From the NCBI GenBank assembly GCA_002197995.1, contig NGZR01000002.1, positions 4,216,001 to 4,280,000 of the forward strand: a DNA stretch of 64,000 nt, in the 5' to 3' direction. This stretch comes from Gaeumannomyces sp. JS-464 (Eukaryota; Ascomycota; Sordariomycetes; Magnaporthales; Magnaporthaceae). The notes under the pieces were generated by a model, which ran no database searches, was not told the DNA's origin, and saw nothing but the letters and a program-made list of their open reading frames with translations. The position numbers and the translations under genes were made by a program. Shown in pieces: positions 33,217-45,289 of this stretch (within the stretch, counting starts at the first letter, position 1; the number at the start of each line of letters is the position of its first letter).

Positions 33217-35173
33217 ATGGCGTCGACTTCCCTCGGGAAACGGACGCGGAGCTCCGCGGCGGTCCTGGGTAAGAGCCATCAACCTCCAGACCAAAAACTG
33301 GGAAGCCGAGAGGAGGTGCACCTGCTGACTTGCTCCTGTCCAGATTCCGGCCTCCTTCCTACAAAGCGAACACGGGGCCAAGCTCGAGTCTCGTCGCTCC
33401 TCAACGACGAGAACATTGACCCTCTGTACCCGACCACCGAGGACCGGGACGAGCCCGAAATCGTCATCTCTCCAGCCAAGAGCACACATTCTCACTGTAA
33501 GCAGACCTGACGTTTGGCATTGCTTATCGAGGCTCTTTACTCACCCACAGCTTGATATCGACTGTACAGACGCCGTGCCCCTGACACCACAAACACCCCG
33601 ATTCCGCGATGCGCTTTCCACGACGCCAACCACTCCCCGGCATCGGGTCATGTCGGTCGGCAAGCTGTCCAGGAGGTTGACCCCGAAGACGCCTGCAACG
33701 CCCGCTGCCTCCCAAACGATCTACCACCTGGCACGACAGCTCTTCTCGCGAAGCAATGACCCCGGCCAGCTGATAGGACGAGACGACGAACGGGATCGGC
33801 TTGAGGACTTCCTTGCACGCTGCACGGGTGCGGCCCCCGGCGGTTGCCTCTACGTCAGCGGCCCGCCTGGCACCGGCAAGAGCGCAATGGTGAACTCGGT
33901 GACGGACGAGTTGGCCTCGACCACGTCGGTCCGAAAGGCCTATATCAACTGCATGAGCATCAAGTCATCTACCGACCTCTACGTCACTCTTCTGGACCTC
34001 CTCGGATCGGCCTCGGCTGCTTTCGAGAGCGATCCGGCTGCTGCATTGCAGAATCTTTTCATCCCAAAGAAGAAGCAGAACCCAGAGACGTACCTCGTGG
34101 TCCTAGATGAGATCGACCATATCCTCACGCTGGATCTTGAGAGCTTGTACAAGGTCTTCGAGTGGTCGTTGCAGAAGTCGTCGCGCCTCGTGTTGGTCGG
34201 CATCGCAAACGCCCTCGACCTGACGGACCGTTTCCTCCCGAGACTCAAGTCGAGGAATCTGAAACCTGAGCTCCTCCCGTTTCTCCCCTACACCGCACCC
34301 CAGATCAAGGCCATTATCACCAAGAGGCTGAAGAGTCTGGTCCCGAGCAACAGCGCGACCCCCGATGTGGTGCCATTCTTCCATCCGGCGGCCATCGAGT
34401 TGTGCTCGCGCAAGGTGTCGAGCCAGACCGGGGATTTGCGCAAGGCATACGAGATCCTGCGCCGGGCTCTTGATCTTGTCGAGGCCGAGACCAAACGCAA
34501 ACTCGAAGATGAAGCGAGGGAGAAGATCCTGCAGATGACGCCGTCAAAGAAGCCGCTCGGCGAGAGCCCCAACAACACGACGTCTCCGTCCAAGACGGCC
34601 TCGAGAAGGACCGTTCCCGGCGAGTTCGCCGCCTCGCTGCGGGCTCTGACGGTGGAGACTGCCCCGCGCGTGAGCATCGGCCATCTCAACAAGATCACGG
34701 CAGCGGTGTTTGGTAACGGGGCGAACCAGCGGATCAAGAGCTTGAACCTCCAGCAGAAGGCTGCGCTGTGCTCCCTCATGACCATCGAGAAGAGGAACAA
34801 GGCTGCGGTGGCATCCGCAACCCCTATCACGCCTTCCAAGGCTCGAGTGACGGCACCGACTATCAGGACCCTCTACGACACATACTCGATTCTCTGTAAA
34901 CGCGACTCGCTGCTGCACGCCCTGTCAAGTGCCGAGTTCCGCGAGGTGGTCGGGAGCCTGGAGACTCTGTCTCTGGTCACAGCGGTCGATGGGAAGACGG
35001 GATCGTTTGCGGTACTGCAGACACCCAGCAAAAAGGGCAGGAAGGCCACTTTTGGCAGCGGAGATGAGAGGCAGGTAGCCAGCTGTGTGGGCGAGAAGGA
35101 GGTGGAGCAAGGCATTGAAGGGCTTGGCTCCGACATCTTGCGCATCATTTTGAGCGGCGAGGCTTTGGATTAA
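33217..35173 (+). CDS. CDC6: Cdc6/Cdc18 replication licensing ATPase
   Basis: AAA+ ATPase that joins ORC at origins and loads the Mcm2-7 helicase in G1. Exons are 33217-33268, 33344-33496 and 33570-35173, 602 residues, phases consistent. The N terminus is basic and disordered with several Ser/Thr-Pro sites (LTPQTPRF, TTPTTPRH, LTPKTPATP), probable CDK targets for removal in S phase. Walker A is GPPGTGKS near residue 166 and Walker B is VVLDEIDHI near 246. GIANALDLTDRFLPRLKSR holds the sensor 1 and Arg-finger region, and TGDLRKAYEILRRAL matches sensor 2. The C-terminal third fits the winged-helix domain. No frame break is needed. A G1/S-type promoter element lies upstream. Confidence 0.93.
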
Positions 35174-36500
35174 GGGAGGGCACGAGAGTGACACTTGTAA
35201 TGGAGGTATGGCGATTTCTGAGCTCGGGGTCTGTATAATGAGGCGTACTGTATAAGGCGCCATCGGGAGGCTGAGGGTGGCCTTGGGTCCCGCAGAGTGG
35301 GCATAGCAACGCTCGTTGGTGTACCTGTTTTTGTATCGGTGGTTATGGGGCTTGCATAGCATCATGGGCATTGGGCCGGGCATATAAATGGGAGTTTTAC
35401 TGTTTGAACAGAGGCGCCATGGTGATAACCCAACCGTGAGAGATCATGGTCATGCTTGAGTGAATGCTTCTGGTAAGATTGGTGATCGTGTACGGACGGA
35501 GGTTTCACCGATTTTTCTCTAGCACACACCATCATCATGTTGCCTCTTGCACGTGTCCCTGACTTTTAGCCTCGACCGTTTCCTGACGGGTGCTCCCTGC
35601 GTCACAGTTCACATAGGCTAGACCCGGCATCGTTATAAGCCCTGAACTTTGCTCATAATTGAAAATTGAATAGCATCACTCACAGAGATCCGACCCCCGA
35701 GAGAGGCGTCTGTCTTTCCCATCTTCTTACCCACTTTCACGACCAGCTCTCAGGTCGAGTCTCACCATCCGCGGAAACCTGCAGGTCGGTTGTTTGAAAA
35801 ACCCGATCTAGGAAGGCCTGGGTGGCATCTTGACGGGGAAAAGGTTCTCGTGGGCATGCATATATTCCATGCACCTACCTCCATCGGGAGGCACTAGTTG
35901 GCGTGTATGTGCATCCATGTTACCCAGACGCAGACGCCCCCAGTGTTTTTCTCAGGTCATATGTGCGTCGCATCTGCAATGAATGATGGAGTTCCGTCGG
36001 TTGATTGGGTCCCGTTGCGCAAGATGGGCAGCCAAGCCGATCCTTCCGTGGAACGCTGGCGTCCGTTGGTGTGGGCCGCACATGCGGCACCAGAAGCTTA
36101 GCAGCCGGGCGGCTGCCCAAGTCCAGTCGGGTGCTAGCCGTCCCTTACCAGGGCCTGCCCAGCCTGGGAATGGCTGAGTTTGCGGCAGGATGCAAACAGT
36201 CCGCCTGCACGGAGAAGAAAGAGCAATGAAACAAAGAAGCATGGGACATGGACAGACCCTAGGGTGCAAAAGCCCCGTCTCGTGTCCCGTGTGGGATGCT
36301 CAATGCGGCTATATGCCTTTCCTGGCCTAGCCTTATCGAAGGGCTAACCCGTTAAACAAGATTTTAGCGTTGCCACGTCCGCAAAGCTTGAGTGTGGGGT
36401 GTGGCCGCCTGATCTCGATTCTCGATCAAACAAAAGGCGGCTCAGCTGAATGTGCATAAAGGTTTCCCTCCAAGTATGACGTGACAAGTGCTGCACACGT

Positions 36501-36536
36501 TACCTACCTAGGTAGGTAGGTACCTGGTAGGTAGTC
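36501..36536. repeat. TAGGTA-type palindrome and repeat
   Basis: TACCTACCTAGGTAGGTA at 36501-36518 is a perfect 18-base palindrome, followed by further copies of GGTAGGTA. Related short segments recur in intergenic DNA across the window, for example near 1761, 8890, 10010, 14088, 16308, 19280 and 21621. Confidence 0.8.
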
Positions 36537-36577
36537 ACTAAACCGACAAGGGGACGAAAGCCCAGGGAGCCTCTTCA

Positions 36578-36605
36578 GGCACTCGGCACTCGGCACTCGG
36601 CACTC
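36578..36605 (+). repeat. Tandem repeat (GGCACTC)x4
   Basis: Four exact copies of a seven-base unit in non-coding DNA. No function is suggested by its surroundings. Confidence 0.85.
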
Positions 36606-39094
36606 TTTGTTTTGTGGCGGCGCCTTCAGAGGAGTGCCATTTCGGGGCGCCTGAATCGCTGTGATTGAGTCTGAGGCGGCTCTGTTCGGACCTCTTTGAC
36701 CGCCCGGCAGCCCGTCTCTATCGCCTACTATTTGTAGATGTGCGTCTGACATACATGCAGCAGGAATTCTTGGGATCTCAAAGCAGATGGTAGCTCTCAC
36801 ATGGTAAGCCGAGTGCCTCCGCGGCTCGGCTCCAGCACTGGCAGCAGACAGACCCTGTTGTATTGTCACCAACGCCGATCGGGGTTCGTTTCAACCCATC
36901 TGATTTAGCTTTTGATGCGGATGTCTCCCTGGCCAGACGCTCACACACTATGGTCCAACAAAAGCCGTTGAGCATGGGTGTTGATTGAGCGCGGTCGCAT
37001 GGACGAAACAACTCTCGGACTCACTCCGGATCGAGCCCCAATTTCTTTTTTTGGCTGGGGTGCCGGTAGCGAGGCGCGTCGAGTCAGTTCCAGACAGCCG
37101 TCAGCTCGAACTGACTGATGTTAAGTGACTCCACAGACGGACACGCTGCGCCTCTGCATGGAGCCAACGGAAGCGGGTAAAATATTAGCACTCCGTGAAA
37201 TGGAACGTCGAGCACAGTCCAAATACCGAACGGCGAGGACTGTACCATGAGCAGCCTGCCTAACCGCCGAGACAAACCCGAACGGGCACTCGTGCCGGCC
37301 GGCTGGCAGAGACTCGAGATAACAGCGTCATGCTGCATAAGTGCTTTATTGATCTTTTGTAATTCGTCTTGATTTCAGAGGTGGTTGGTGGGCTGGCTCG
37401 ATCTCCACCGCCGTGCCCGCGAGCCCACCAGACGACGCGGTTGCGAGCTCCAGGGGACAAACCGGACGTCGACCCGACCCGCTTCCAGTGCACCTCAAAC
37501 CGCACGCACGCTCGATGGTGTCCGCGAATGGCGTCGACCTATCTTTGGCGGCGGGTCGGTCGGTCGGCTGTGGAACATGGAAGCCAAAGCAAACGACCCG
37601 AAGTATGTTTGTAGAAGCCCTCCAACCACTTGGTGTCAGGGTCATGGGCTTGAGAACGGCTGCCCAAGGTGGGCAGCCTGCTTCCGGGAGGAAACGAAAC
37701 CCTCGTGATCATCCGTCAACCATTGGCTTTGGAGACGCGGGAGGTTACGGTCTGCATTGATTCCTGATGGTTTGCTGGTGGTTGCGGCCGCCCGATGCTG
37801 CTGCTGGTGCCTAATGTTGGTGTTTCTAATTTCCATGTTTGGACATCGTAATAGATCTGCTTTTCGGGCGGGCAAGGATGGAAATCCATTATTACGCAGC
37901 ATGACGACTCGTTGTCGAGGTCCGTCTTCCTGACGGGCAGCCTTGGTGATGGGAGGAAGAAGAAGAAAAAAAAAGGATCAGGGGATTACGCGTACCAGGG
38001 CTGTACAGTGCAGAAACCGGGACAGGCGACAGACAATATGAAGGGTGGGCAGACAGGTGCCTCTTCCCACTCGCTCACCACGCCCACCAAGTGTCTCCAG
38101 AATGGATGGAACCCACCTAGACCCGTCGTATCCATGCTCTTGCATCTGCGATCGTGGCAATGCTGGCTGCCCCGTGAGCATCAGACAAGGTCGCGGGCCC
38201 TCAGTGCAGGACGCTGAACCGACATTACCGCACACGGTATGGCTGAGGCCCTGTGGTATGGGTGGCCCTGCAACCGCTGTACCGCTGCTGTTACGAACCA
38301 CCGTGCCTGCGTTTTATCTCCCCCAAGGGGCCCCGCCCCCTTTCGCTCGCTCGCCCAGTCTCTCCCCCTCCTCTAGTCCTCCACCATAATTTCAAACACT
38401 CTGTCCCTCCCCGTTCCCGAAAACAAGACCTCTTGGCAGGCCAAGCTTCGTCGCCCTCCTGTTTTGGCTTGGCGTGCATCGACGCCACGAGCCATTCGTC
38501 ACGACTCGCCCTTGTCTGGTGCTCCAACGCTGTTCCATTGCGATTGAGATAGCCATCGTGAACTGTGCCTGACTATTCCGACTTTCCTCGACTTGCCAGC
38601 CCTGCGGTTCTGCCGCGCCGAGACAACGAGGGCCGCCAGTCTGCAGCCGACGACACCACAACCCGCCGCCTCCGCCGTCGCCACCGTCCCGCCACCACCG
38701 CTACCCTCCCCCCTCTACGATCGAGTAACACGGCGCATCTCACGCCGCTCGCTCGCCGGCCAGTCAGCATCTGCCGCTGCCTTGGCCGCTCGCATAGGCA
38801 CCTTTCCCGACAACGACGGTGCTCCTCGAGAGCCCGGCCTACCGACTTAACCCGCCGATGCGTCCCCGACCTGCGTGACCTGACTTGATTCATGACGCGC
38901 CCGGCGTTCTTGCCGCCGTTTCTTCTATATTGATTTCTCTGTAGTCTTTTGCCCCCCTTATTATTTTTTTTTTCTCTCTTCTTGTCTTGACCCCATCCGC
39001 CACCGACCCGACTTTATCCGTCTCCGCGTCCCGTCTCCAACGCCGCCGCGGCGCATCCCACAATACTCGTCGTCCAGCGCGCGGCACCGGAGGC

Positions 39095-39097
<3 letters not shown>

Positions 39098-39134
<37 letters not shown>
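39098..39134 (+). repeat. Poly(T) tract upstream of palF
   Basis: About 35 T in a row, some 280 bases before the palF start codon. Poly(dA:dT) tracts in fungal promoters exclude nucleosomes. The exact length is likely uncertain in this sequence. Confidence 0.8.
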
Positions 39135-39136
<2 letters not shown>

Positions 39137-39414
39137 TGTACTCAGTATCCAACGCACGCGCAACCCTGCCTTCCTGCCGCCGCCGCCCACAACATCCTCC
39201 CCGCGCGGACCCCGACACGTCGATCGGCGGGTCGGCCGCATGTCGTCACCCACGTCCCCGACGCCGACACCGCCCCGTCCGGGTCGTCTCGCCCCCCAAG
39301 ACGCCCCTATCCATCACTGTGGCCTGCAGCCAAGCGAAGCTCATCCTCACTGGCCACCCGCCGGGAACACCTCACACCATCCCAGGGGCGTCGTTCGGGC
39401 CCAGTGCAGCATAG

Positions 39415-41964
39415 ATGGGCGCCAACTCGGCTTCCCGCCACCGTCCTTCGTCGCTCGAAGACACGCCCTCTGGCCGCTCATTTTTCTCCCGCATATCCCT
39501 GCTCTCTCGATCGCGAACACGCCACCTAGACGATTTCTACATCCGCCCCGCCGAGCCGCACCGCAAGTACACCGCAGGAGACCACGTCACCGGTGCCGTC
39601 TTCCTGACAGTTCTCAAGCCGATCCGCATCACACACCTCACCGTCACTCTCCACGGCTTCGTCAAGGTCTTTAAGAGTCCCAACGCCGCTCACGATCCGC
39701 CCGTCAATCCCGCTCTGGTTGAGTCGGGAATAACCGGCCGTATACGGTATTTTGGAAATGGCCACGCGTCGCTTTTCCAGGACGAGCAGGTTCTCAGCGC
39801 CGACGGGAAGCTTGAGGCGGGGCGCTACGAATTTAACTTTGACCTCGTGTTCCCTTCCAAGGGTCTTCCAAGCAGCATAGATGTACGCCCCCTTCCCCCT
39901 TGGGCCAGGCCTTGCCTCGAGCCCGCCTTCGCTGCTAGCAGGTGGGCAAGTCGCATCAGTGAATTAACGTGCCGGTGTATCAGTTTGAGCGGGGCACAAT
40001 ATCGTATGTGATTACCGCCACATTAACACGACCCAACACAATCTCTCCTACCATCACGTGCGAGCGCAAAGTCTGCCTTGTCGAGCAGGTCGACATTGGT
40101 ACTCTCCCGCCTCCGCGGCCCCGCACCATTTCCCTCGAACCAATATCGAAAAGGCCAAGGAGGAGACGGCCCGACAAGTCACTGGGCCATGACAGGGGGT
40201 CTATCGCCGTTTCGGATACGAACGATGTCTCACAATCGGACTTCGAATCGACGAGGGAGCCGGAGAGTGTCGCCAATGGATCAGCGATTGCTGCCCACGA
40301 GTCTGCAGGGCAGGAATTGCGCGCTGTTCCCCGAAGCCCAACCCGCATTGATATCCCGGACATGACGAGCGAAGTGAGCGCTGAAACCACGATGAGCGGC
40401 AGTACGGGTGCTGGATATAGAGTCAGCGACCCCGCGACGAGCTCCTCATCGGCCGGCTCTCAGGTCGGAGTCATGACCCCTACGCCAGACGAGAAGACCA
40501 TTACTGCCAGCATTGAGATGCTCAAGGGCGGTTTCTTGCCGGGCGACTTCATCCCTGTCAAGGTGTGCGTCCACCACATCAAGAGGATAAAAAGTGTCCA
40601 CGGAGTTATTGCGACACTTTACAGGCAAGGGAGGATCGACTCGTCCGCCAATATCTCTCTTCACCGATCTGTCCAAGGAAGAGATCCGCCGGCTGGAGAA
40701 GGAGGAGTACTTCCCACGGTCCAAGACGGGGCTGAGTGGGCTGTCGCTGTCATCAGCTGGCTCGTGCAGTGTTTTCCGGAAAGACCTGTCGCAAGCATTT
40801 GGCCCTCTGATAATCGATCCGGTCTCCCTCGAGGCGAGTGTCACCATATCGGTTCGGGTGCCCGAGGACGTGTTTCCAACAATCAAGGGTGTCCCAGGGG
40901 AGCTCATCAGCTTCAAATACCAACTGGAAGTTATAGTCGACCTGGGCGGCAAGCTCGCCAGCCAGATCCAGTCTGGACAGGGCGGCGCGTCTGGGGCACC
41001 GACCCCGGTTGCTGCCATCAGGAATCCGTACGAGCACGGCTCGAGCATGCCCATGGGGCAATGGGGTGCGAGCATTATCGACACCGACCAGCTTCGGAGG
41101 CACAAGGGTGTTATATCTGTGGTCTTTGAGGTTCCTGTCGGCACACTGGACTCTAGCCGACAAAGAACCCGAGGCTCGCTTCGACCTAAGCTGGAGCGTG
41201 AACAAGCCTACGAACCCCCGCCACTGCCGCACCAGACGATGGTGGCGGTGGTTTACGGGCCAGACGAAAAGCGGAGGACTCCAGAGGATGAGGCAGAGGA
41301 ACAGAGCTACTCCAGTCACCGGGGTGATGGGCCAGCACCACCAATCATCAACGAATACGCCCCCAGTCCCCACTACATGGCCCGGGATTTGCAGTTGCAT
41401 CCAGCCCCAGTCTACATACCGCCGCCAGATGTGCCAGTGGAAGCGGGACTCTCAGAAAAGGAACGAATGCGACGTGCTGAACAGAGACTTCTGCCGAGCC
41501 AGCCACCTGCTGCGGAGTCTTCCTCGGCGGCGTCTGCTGCTGCGCCTGCGGAGGATGATTTGTACAATGCCGAGGACCAGGGTCATGGGCAAGACATCTC
41601 AGTATCTCTGGGGCCGACCGCGCCGACACTGGAAGACTTGGAGCCGGGTGCGGCGTCTGGCTTCGGCGAAGACAAGCTGGAGCGCGAACGCCAGCGACTG
41701 CTTGCTGAAGCGAGCGCGCCACCCGATTTCCCAGACGACTACGACGCGGGGCCGTCGGCTCCTCCCGTCAGCGCCACGGCTCCGGTGCTCGAGCTGGAGC
41801 TCGAGCCGTCTGCTCCAGTGTTCGCGGAAGACGACGAGTTTGACTATGGCTCATCATACGCCTACAACGAGGGCGCCTTCCCGAGCCACAGTGGCCATCA
41901 CGGCTCATCCCTGGCGCGCGCGGTGACGGCGCCTGTCGAGCCTCTGCCGCGATACCAACGGTAA
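39415..41964 (+). CDS. palF: pH-response regulator PalF/RIM8, arrestin-like; one frameshift as sequenced
   Basis: Arrestin-domain adaptor of the ambient-pH pathway; it binds the receptor PalH/Rim21 and recruits ESCRT components, leading to PacC processing. Exons are 39415-39882 and 39984-41964, about 815 residues. The arrestin N-domain starts near DDFYIRPAEPHRKYTAGD, and the splice junction joins SSID to FERGTISYVITATLTRP. The C-domain shows GGFLPGDFIPVKV, FTDLSKEEIRRLEKEEYFP, SVRVPEDVFPTIKGVPGE and YQLEVIVDLGGKL. The long tail carries Pro/Ser/Glu-rich segments. The frame breaks at about 40641-40648, just before SLFTDLSKEE, and needs one base fewer or two more. The start follows a CG-rich leader and a poly(T) tract. 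Confidence 0.92.
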
Positions 41965-42351
41965 CGTCATGGATCACGTCACATGTTTGCCTTGCATTTT
42001 TCGGTCTGCGGCGCGAATATCTGGTTTCAGCATGCGGTTTGGGTGCTTGATAAACAAACAAAAAGGGGAGGTCCTTCTAAGCGGGTCGGCGCATGCATAT
42101 TGATGCTCATGTCATGAAGCATTTTGGGAGTTGGGTTTGGTCACTTGTCTTGATTATCATGATGGCTTTTTATGGGCGGGATATACCTGGGTACATTATT
42201 CATATACACGAACAAGAAAGTACATAACACCGAGCTGCCTGCGTAACTAGGACGCACTGGACAGTGTTGTATTTGATTACGTTGACTGCTTCACATCAAG
42301 ACAAGCGTTAAATTATATATTCGAGCAATGTGTTCCGCATGTCGAGGCCGG
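41965..42351. other. Convergent intergenic region (3' ends)
   Basis: A/T-richer interval between the 3' ends of palF (+) and the secreted propeller-like protein (-). Nothing coding is seen. Confidence 0.5.
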
Positions 42352-43461
42352 CTATGACAGCGCCAGGCGAGCGGCTCGTCCTTGCTGTCCGGAGGCCCAG
42401 CAGACTCCGCCAGGCACGCACTGGACAGCGTCGAAGGAGCTGTTATCAAACAGTTTCCAGGTCCGGCCTCCGTCGTATGTGATGTCGGAGCCGGTAGGCC
42501 CCACGGCGATGGCGACGCCGCAGCGGCCGGGGACCCACGAAACGCCGGAGCGATAGCCGCCGGGGAAAACAGCCGAGGCTTGCCAAACACGGCCGCCGTC
42601 GGTAGAAAAGGCCGCGGTGCCGCCTGTTACGTTGGGGCGCGTGTAGTCGCCGCCCACGGCGATTCCACGCCCGTCGGCGGACCGGAACTGGACCGAAAAA
42701 ACGCCACCGCCGGCCGCGCCCGGGATGGTGGTGTTGAAGGCCTCCCATCGGCGGGCATCGGCGGCGCCGTCGCGGAAAACGCGGCCGGGACTGCCGGCCA
42801 CGCCGCCGGTGGCGGCGAACAGGGCGCGCCCGTCGGCCGAGGCGGTCAGGCAGGTGCCGCTGGCGGCGAACCCGGCCTCCCCTGGCCAGGCCGGAGGCAT
42901 GCCGGCCGGGTCGTTGACCAGGGCCCAGGACTCGCCGCCGTCGGCCGTCTCGACCAGGCGCAGGCGGCCGTCGACGGGGTCGCTCACGGCGAAGCCGCGG
43001 GAAGGGGAAGTGAAGGCGAGGCAGTTGAAGAAGGCGCGGGGCTCGTCGTTGGCAAAGGCCAGGCGCCAGCTGCTATTATTGCTGCTGCTGCCGCCGCCGC
43101 CGCCGCCAGCGTCGGACGTGGCGTAGACGCGGGAGCTGGCGCCCTCGCCGATGGAGAGGACGACGGCGCGGTCGGCGGAGAAGGCCTCGACGTCGCGGAA
43201 CTCGAGCGACGCGGCGTCCCCGGGCGGCAGGAGGGGCGGGACAGGCCCGACGGCCTGCCAAGTGGCGCCTGCGTCGAGGGTGCGCAGCACGGTGGCGCGC
43301 GAGCCGGAGACGAAGGCGACCTGCCCGCCCGGCAGGGCCGACAGGCCGCGGAACTGGGCCGTGCTGCCCGTCTGCAGGAGCTGCCAGGCCGGCAGGGCTG
43401 CGGGCGCCGCTGCTGCACAGCCGAGGAGGCCGGCGGCGAGGAATGGCTTGAATGCAGCCAT
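42352..43461 (-). CDS. Secreted beta-propeller-like protein (BNR/Ycf48-like), function unknown
   Basis: A single exon of 369 residues. The start at 43461 opens a signal peptide (FLAAGLLGCAAAAPAALPAW); an in-frame upstream extension has no family character. The mature protein is built of repeated blades with Asp-box-like motifs, such as TLDAGATWQAVG, TADGGESWALV, STDGGRVWQAS and TYDGGRTWKLF, the pattern of sialidase/BNR and Ycf48 folds. Three or four N-glycosylation sequons and a few Cys pairs fit secretion. No sialidase Arg triad or other catalytic set is evident. Fungal relatives are often named oxidoreductase without evidence, so I leave the activity open. No frame break is needed. Confidence 0.8.
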   Translation of the reverse strand: MAAFKPFLAAGLLGCAAAAPAALPAWQLLQTGSTAQFRGLSALPGGQVAFVSGSRATVLRTLDAGATWQAVGPVPPLLPPGDAASLEFRDVEAFSADRAVVLSIGEGASSRVYATSDAGGGGGGSSSNNSSWRLAFANDEPRAFFNCLAFTSPSRGFAVSDPVDGRLRLVETADGGESWALVNDPAGMPPAWPGEAGFAASGTCLTASADGRALFAATGGVAGSPGRVFRDGAADARRWEAFNTTIPGAAGGGVFSVQFRSADGRGIAVGGDYTRPNVTGGTAAFSTDGGRVWQASAVFPGGYRSGVSWVPGRCGVAIAVGPTGSDITYDGGRTWKLFDNSSFDAVQCVPGGVCWASGQQGRAARLALS

Positions 43462-43739
43462 TTTCCGGACACACCAAGTGTATATGGTACGTGCCTCGGA
43501 AGGTACCTCGAGATTCTCCCCTGGATAACGCTTCTCGCATACGATGGAAGAAAAGGACGTCACATGAACGCAGCCGCTCTCCCGATCGCACACGGTTAAA
43601 CTGGTGTTTAAACCTGGCCATTTCGAGCCGGGACGCGACTGCCCAGTTGTTCGATTCCTCCCGAGGAATTTACTCCGCATTGAATTTTCCCACATCTATC
43701 GCCCCCAATCGAGTAACCGAGAATTCGGTAGACCAAATA

Positions 43740-45289
43740 ATGGACACGATACACGAGGAAGTCATTCATTCAATCGTGCAATTCCTCGCCCGCGAATGGC
43801 CCCATACTCGCAGGATAGCCGCCCTCGCGACGCTGTCTACCAAGTGGCAGCGCGCCGTTGAGCGGCGCACCTTCGAGGACCTGAAGATCACCAACAACGA
43901 TGGCGACCTGGAGACGCTGGGGCAAGTCGTCCTCGCTAACCCTCGGCGGCGGGCCTACCTACGTTATCTACAATTCTCCATCAATCTGGGCTCTGGCGCA
44001 TCGACAGGCGGCAGAACGGACGGCCGCGAGATACAGGCGAACGTGCGCTTCACCGAGGGTGTCACCGAACTTTTTCGCGCATTGGTATCGGCAGACCAAG
44101 GTGATGATGGTGCTGGTGGGCCGACCCATGCGGGCGACGATCAAGCCAAGGGGATCACGCTCCAGATCGTGCCCGTCCTGTCGCCGCGCGTCGAGACCAA
44201 GAAGAAGCAAAAGAACATGCGCCAGCGAGTCCGGATCTTGGATGATGTCGGCAGCAGCACTTTGGCGGCGCAGTATCAAGCGCTGTCGCCCGTGACCTGC
44301 ATTTCTCACCTGGTATTGAACGTTGCCATGGAAAAGGGGCGCTTGGCCATGCGGACGGCGCTGGACCTGGCGAGGTGGTTGCCCAGTTTGAGCCGACTTG
44401 ACGTCATTGCTACCCTAGAGGTGCCCTCCGATGTTGATACAAACCTGGCTCAGCACGTCGACGACAGGCAGGAACTCGCCAACACCCTCATGGAGGCCGC
44501 GGGCTCTCCGTCATCGCTGGGAGAGGCACTGTTCTCGATCGAGGAGCAGGATCCGTGGTCTGTGCAAATGAATCCACGGTTCGTCTTCCCGGATCTGATG
44601 AGGACGGCCTCGGGCGCCACTGCCGGCCCTGCAGACCAGGGAGTGGAGCTCAGGGCCGAGCCGCTAGGCGCGGCGCTCCGAACGTGGTCCAACAACCTCG
44701 TCACGCTAGACCTTGCGGCGTGTTCGACGGGTCGCTGTTCTGGCCCGAAGGACAAGGGACAACAGCCGGCATCAAGCCGTCCGCCCTCCCCTCCTGGCCC
44801 AATCTCAAGAACTTGAGCGTCAAGTTGGGGGTCTCCGCGCCTAGAGGGGGCTGGTATTTCACTCCTAGACCGGGCCCCGCGAGCGGCGGTCACCGTCGCG
44901 TGCCCTGCGACGACGAGCTCCAGCCGCTCTTCGCGGCCTGGTCCCGGGCGCTCAAGCGCATGCCGGCCCTGGAGAACGCGGCGCTCTTCTTCGAGCTCAT
45001 GCTCGAGATGGATGATGCGCAGCTAGGGGCGGGAGAGGATAGCACGGCCTTGGGCCGCTGGCTGGTCGCGCTCCAGGCGCCTAATGCGATTTCAAGGCCC
45101 GAAATCGCGATGCAATGGGCGCGGAAACTTGCACAGGAGGAATATCAGCGGGCAAGACTTGTTTTCCAATGCGTCTCGGGGTGGAGACCCTGGCGAGATA
45201 CAATGGAGAGGCTGTGCTCGATCTCGGGAGAGAGACCCGTCTTGTTGGAGGTGGACTTGTTGGACAACGTCAGGGCCGTTGATGCTTGA
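43740..45289 (+). CDS. F-box-like protein, one frameshift as sequenced
   Basis: A single exon encoding about 516 residues. The N-terminal 60 residues (EEVIHSIVQFLAREWPHTRR, ATLSTKWQRAVERRTFEDLK) match the pattern of fungal F-box proteins: a short hydrophobic helix, a KW pair, then an FEDLKI-type strand. F-box proteins link substrates to the SCF ubiquitin ligase through Skp1. The rest is Leu-rich with spaced hydrophobic segments but no clear leucine-rich repeats or WD repeats. The frame shifts near 44711-44715 after NNLVTLDLAA. One more base leads into VFDGSLFWPE and a C-terminal half ending in LLEVDLLDNVRAVDA. The partner and target are unknown. Confidence 0.7.

Larger units (their letters stand above)
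35174..39414. other. Longest gene-poor region in the window
   Basis: About 4.2 kb without a supported gene. It holds the TAGGTA palindrome (36501), a GGCACTC tandem repeat (36578) and a long poly(T) tract (39098). The right end, from about 38.3 kb, is rich in CCGCC and pyrimidine runs and is probably the promoter and leader of palF. A GCCAAG sequence near 39331 matches the PacC binding consensus and is of interest because palF acts in the same pH pathway, but one six-base match is weak. Open frames here have no domains. Confidence 0.5.

Noticed and set aside
39098..39134. Poly(T) tract as a retroelement tail
   Set aside because: No element body, target-site duplication or coding remnant is seen beside it.
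42382..43599. 405-codon open frame on the + strand
   Set aside because: Antisense to the secreted propeller-like gene, composed of Ala/Gly/Glu filler, with no start context or domain.
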